64,000 bases of DNA from Atopsyche davidsoni (lineage: Eukaryota > Arthropoda > Insecta > Trichoptera > Hydrobiosidae): NCBI GenBank assembly GCA_022113835.1, contig JAILWY010000001.1, positions 9,734,001 to 9,798,000 of the forward strand, written 5' to 3'. This document shows positions 59,328 through 64,000 of the stretch, one piece after another. The notes below the pieces were generated by a model. That model saw only the letters and a list, made by a program, of their open reading frames with translations, was not told where the DNA came from and ran no database searches. Position 1 is the first letter of the stretch. Each line of letters starts with the position of its first letter. The position numbers and the translations under genes were made by a program.

Positions 59328-62300
59328 TAACAGATGTTGTTTTTTTACTATTGCAGGCTTAGTCGAATCAGTATATGCTTGTTAATAATAAAATATTGAC
59401 AGTTTTTATATTTCTAAAGCCATAAACAACATGTCTGGTTTAAGATATATATATTTTAAATTTTAAACCCAGTTTTTTCTCACTTACTATATTGATGACG
59501 CGCCAGGCGGACACGGCACTTGCGTTATTTCTCCGGAACGAGCTGACCATCAGCAGAGCTGCGGTAATGACGAACGGGGCTCCGCAGCTGGCAGGGCAGG
59601 TTGAAAGTCGTCGTGCTTTCGAGCTCATTACGCAAACCTCAAGAGCTTCGATACCACCGCGCGAATGTATGATTATACTCCTCTCTAATCTGGCACTCGT
59701 TCGCCCGGGCAGGTAATTCGCTCCAGATGTTCTTGGCGGTTCTAACCAATATGTAAAGGGTTGCGTGATGCGTGCCCTCATTGTCTGTTGTGCCCCACAT
59801 GACGCCACAATATTATTGCGTATTCTTAGTGGTTGTAAGCGATAATTTTGTTTTAATACTTTTTACAAAACTACCACTGTAATATATCAGTTACTTAGCG
59901 CGGTGGCCTGCAAAATATTTTTATCGCTCACCATTTACGCTGAATATAAAATATTCCATTCTCTCTAAAATACTGTGTGTTAATTTGAATATAAATTCTA
60001 GTAATGTAACCATTCAAATATATCAAACGAAATCTTAACGTAATACATTACTTGAATGAGAAAGGTATCCTTCCTAATATTCGCCAAGACCAGAAAGTAA
60101 CGGTTAGCACACGAGAAACCATGTATGCGCCAAATTACTGTTTTAGGGTGATTATCTGTTCGAGTGTAGCTATTCCTCTATTCAGCCAATATTCATAACA
60201 ATTCTTTGTCGTATTTTTTAAATAAACCTTATATTTGGGAACCGATTAAATAAAAAAATACTTCAACTAAATAACAAGAAAATTTGTCGAATAATTTGAA
60301 AAGTTTATCTAGCTGCGCCAGATAGGAATCGACCCAGCACCCCAAGGCTGCCGCTATTCAGTGGACTACGAATTTATAATTTGCATTGAAATGTTTTTCA
60401 GCTATAGCTAGTAAATATGGATCAGTTCTTCTTTATAAATCATTACACGTATCGTGCTATTTTACCTTAAGCTATTGTTAAATCAATCAGCCTTTACAGA
60501 ATGTTAAAAATATGTTTTATAGCAGAATTTACTGTTTCTTAAAAATATACACATCTATTTATTTTACTTCTCGAAATTTTGCAACTTAAAATCTAGAGGG
60601 TAACTTTTAACATTCAAAGCTTACGGGGTACTTTATATCCTCCACTTATTACTTATCTTAAAAGCAAAGAAAACTTCCTAAGCAGTCATCTGTCTTGCCG
60701 TGCTCCTCCCCCTCCCCCACCCTAGGCTGCGCCACACCTCATGCCCTGCTCTGCGTGGTGCATCTCCCAGTCCCGGTTTTGCAACGACTTAAAAGCCCAC
60801 TTAGTAATATAAGGGAATTCAGCAGGAGAATTGTGCATTATTTTTTTAACACGAATATATAAAAAAAAATGACTTTATAATGTGTAGATCTCATATATTT
60901 TCAATCATTTAATAATCACAACCTAAAAATATGTATATGAAGTGAACCAGTCCCGGATATTTGTCCAGTGAAAACCATATCATACAACACTATTTGTCTT
61001 GGATGTTATACGTATTGATTTAACAAAATTTGCTCTCATAACTTATTAATCTGTGAAACGATATGTTTTTTTTTAGATTTCTTGCTTATTCATTTAGTAA
61101 ATTAATAAATCATAATCAAAATTATTATAATTTTAAAATAATATTAAATATCACCAGATTTCTCTCTGTCTCTATGTATATATATATATATCATTAATTT
61201 CTATATAATCTATAACATAGCAGTATGCAGTGTAAAGTTTAACCCAAAAATCTAATCAATACTGCGGGAACCCCCACAATGACAACAAACAGACCGGCGT
61301 GGCAGTGTGTAGAATCCGCCGGAGCGCGCGCCGCCCCTCCCGCTCGCGGATCAATCCGGTGGGGGGCGGCTTGCAAGCAAATTAACATTGTGCCCGGTCA
61401 CGTGGCCTCATTATGTCATTTCCCTCCCATTGTTAGTCTCCTCCAAACACCGACTCCCTGGGACGAAAGGACACCCCGGCAACGTCACTCCGACCCCGAT
61501 AGACAACGACACCAACTACTTATAATCTTTCATATTTTCTTTATCAGGGTTGTCCAGCAAATGCCCCGCGTGTCATAATTACACTTCTTGCATCCTACTA
61601 CTTTAAACAGTCTTGAGTAAAAAACGGTATACATCTTATTATAACTATTTGCTTTATAAATCTCTTAAACTCATAACGGATGTCCAAGTTACTACAAATA
61701 ACGCGTTTCAAATTTTTTTTAATTCGAATTTTCGAAGAAAAATGATGTTTTTTAACTCTGCCTGTGGTCTTTCGATTCCACGTAAGGTAGGTATCAGGAA
61801 ATAACGTATTCCCAACCCACACTCATTGCAGTAAAGGCAGGTATTTGCAACACGAGTCGCTTGGATATCTTCTCTCCTTTATCTGCCTTTGTTAACTAAT
61901 CTCTGAGCTTTGAGTATGCTGTCTCGTAGCACAAAAAACATTCCCTTGTTTGGAATTATTTAGGTGTTTATCCCTGAGCACTTCCATCCACTGGTTCTTC
62001 GTTTTATTAATAGTGCCATGTCAATTATCGAAAGTGTTCAATACAACTACAGTACTAGAGACCAAACAAATAATTAATTGTAAAGTCAATTTTATTATAA
62101 TCTTCACTAAATTTCTGTTGGACATCCCTTCTGTTGCAAACCCACCGCTGTTTTCTCTGAAGTCCATTGTGTTTGGTAATAACTGAAGATTCGTTTAATA
62201 CGTTGGCGTGGTGTAATTTAACCTCCGTTTGAGGCGGCCCTCCCCTCGACTGCGATCGCAAGACTGTAGTGACTGTGAAACGGTGTCAAGTTCCGCGGGC

Positions 62301-62547
62301 GCAAGGGTCCCCGCAGTGGCATAGATTTTTTATGTTATATTTACCGGCTAGGGAGCGGCGGTGTGTCGCCATGGCTACAAATCTCTTCAGCCGTTTAGTT
62401 TATTCTACCCTCTGTTCGTCCTTTCATTTCCGTCTGTTGTTGACTCATCTAACATTCTGTCCACTTTTATTAATAGGCTTTTATATAATTTATTTGCAGC
62501 AAATAAAACTATAAATAATTGTTTTGCGTGTTCTTTTATTTCTCTAC

Positions 62548-62550
<3 letters not shown>
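59326..62550. other. Non-coding region
   Basis: A GC-richer section at about 59.49-59.8 kb carries an open minus-strand frame of 122 codons without a recognised domain. At about 60.32-60.37 kb a tRNA-like fragment (minus strand GGGTCGATTCCTATC) resembles the one at 36.5 kb. A C-rich tract CTCCCCCTCCCCCACCCTA is at about 60704-60722. A second GC-rich island is at 61.29-61.5 kb. No gene recognised. Confidence 0.4.

Positions 62551-62590
<40 letters not shown>
62551..62590. repeat. (TA)n microsatellite
   Basis: About 39 bases of TA following CTATG; the Tyr-Ile frames on both strands are artefacts. Confidence 0.9.
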
Positions 62591-62594
<4 letters not shown>

Positions 62595-64000
62595 CATATA
62601 TACATTCATATTTTAAAATAAATTATCTTCCACATCCATTTTATCAGAATGTAAATTAATTGTAGTGCATTTTCACTGCAAAGTGATCGATTATATCGTT
62701 ATGTTCATAATGAATTTAGTTGTTTCCGTATATTTGCTCAGCTGTTAGTCCATATTGCCCGGTAGCATACCCATCGTTCACACGATTCATTCTCCAGTGA
62801 CAGCTCATCGATCAATACGTTGTCAATTACAAATTGTCGCAGCGTACAGCGCTGCAGATTGCGTGCCTAGGAGACGGCAGAGTAGATTTCTATTATCCCA
62901 ACCGAGTTGTGATTACGGTTTCAGGGGACGTTGGAGGCAGGTCTCCATAGAGATTCCCTTGTATCCAATACCAAGAAATGAGAAAACTATTGACGAAGCA
63001 GCGTTTCATTTTGAATATTTTTACGTTGACTTTTTTAATGAACAATATTGATCGTATTAGATCCATCATTATCGGTCTGTCCGTCCGTAAGGTTATAGGC
63101 TTGTATTGACTGTACGCTGCACACCGTATATCTAAACGATCATATTTTCTGAAATGGAGATTTTACATAAAGCATGGTGGTATTTATTATAAATTGGTTA
63201 GTACAATGCTCAGTGAAAACTTGGCATGCTGTTTTATAACAGTATCACAAAGATATGAACATCCCCAATTTTATAATGTATAAATAATAAATATACCTAA
63301 TAGAACTGTAGTTAACACATCCATGACTGTTCTGCTACGCGGAATGTCCTTTCTTCTCGTATAAAACGTTTATAATTCATACATATTTTATTTATACATA
63401 TTTCGTGATATTTTAATGCCTTGGTGTATAATAAGTGTCCGTACATTTTGTTTTTCTTATGTTATTGAATGTTACACTTCGAAAGCGTTTCTTGTGTTCC
63501 TCTGGAATTAACCTTCCGGCGGGAAAAGGCGTGCAACATGTTCAACAATAAGACAATTCACATTACGTGGGTCGTTTTACCTTATAATGTGCTGCACAAA
63601 GAACTGCAGCGGCAATCACCTTCACCGCAGAGCACTTTGTTAACAATACCTCCTTTTGTTGAAAAAAAAACCGACAGCTGTGGAGCGGAGTTTCACTAAT
63701 CGTTATAAATGTTTCAACAAAATAAATATCAAGCTAGTAAAATAATAATCCAAGACGTACCGTCTAACTCCAGGTTTCTTGCTAGTGTTGTTTTTCAGTT
63801 AGTAAACTTTTCATATTCCAAATGCCTTTTTTCAATTCACTCTATTTTGTCACCGATTTTGTGTATTAAATCTGTACTACAAAATGGTCCCCATATCAAA
63901 ATCAAACTGCCTTTATCCCGGAGCTACAACATATTCATGATTTCAACCCCTCCTCCCACCCCACAAACCTACAAATCTGCCCTCGGGCTACTGAAACTGT
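62591..64000. other. Non-coding end of the window
   Basis: A mixed-composition section at 62.75-63.1 kb and a C-rich section at the right edge (CCCCTCCTCCCACCCCAC). Short open frames show no domain. Nothing else recognised. Confidence 0.4.

Overview
The window looks like nuclear DNA of an insect, possibly a moth or butterfly. It is AT-rich and intron-rich, with short introns, a (TTAGG)n-type telomere-like array, Helitron, mariner-type and hAT remnants, and an Inr+DPE core promoter. There is no sign of bacterial gene organisation. The order is an inference; the sequence does not prove it. || Layout. (1) 1-13.2 kb: mostly unique AT-rich DNA. On the minus strand there is part of a probable small secreted-protein gene, with a signal-peptide exon at 6983-6917 and a terminal exon at about 3660-3183. 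A GC-rich island at 12.4-13.2 kb may be its promoter. The same region holds a ~205 bp foldback around a tRNA T-arm-like core (663-867) and copies of a foldback family (about 4.4, 6.45 and 13.5 kb). (2) 16.8-17.8 kb: a ~193 bp tandem array with an inverted copy beside it; a related copy lies at 35 kb. (3) 18.3-27.2 kb: a complete, apparently intact phospholipase D gene on the plus strand (PX-PH-HKD-loop-HKD). It has 18 coding exons whose phases join into an uninterrupted 1213-codon frame, plus a 5' non-coding exon whose start carries an Inr+DPE promoter. (4) 31.3-32.1 kb: a decayed partial copy of the same PLD gene. (5) 32.58-33.42 kb: a broken mariner element, minus strand. (6) 33.67-34.14 kb: a GC-rich promoter (CCAAT box, GC box, two CRE-like sites) and the first coding exon of a second plus-strand gene that I cannot name. 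It ends in a splice donor. (7) 34.1-64 kb: about 30 kb with no gene I can identify, probably a very long first intron or regulatory domain. GC-rich islands alternate with AT-rich DNA. It is invaded by Helitrons (45.3, 51.2, 57.5 and 59.1 kb), a hAT element with a mariner-like element nested inside it (47.1-48.4 kb), and more foldback copies (49.0 and 57.6 kb). || Most notable observations: the foldback family, whose three best copies are each flanked by 12-13 bp direct repeats and one of which carries the TTAGG array; the hAT element with a perfect 8 bp duplication and an element inside it; the palindrome with a tRNA-like core; and the near-complete PLD gene with its pseudogene downstream. I did not find a convincing new multi-gene system. 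All gene models come from reading splice signals by eye and need transcript support.
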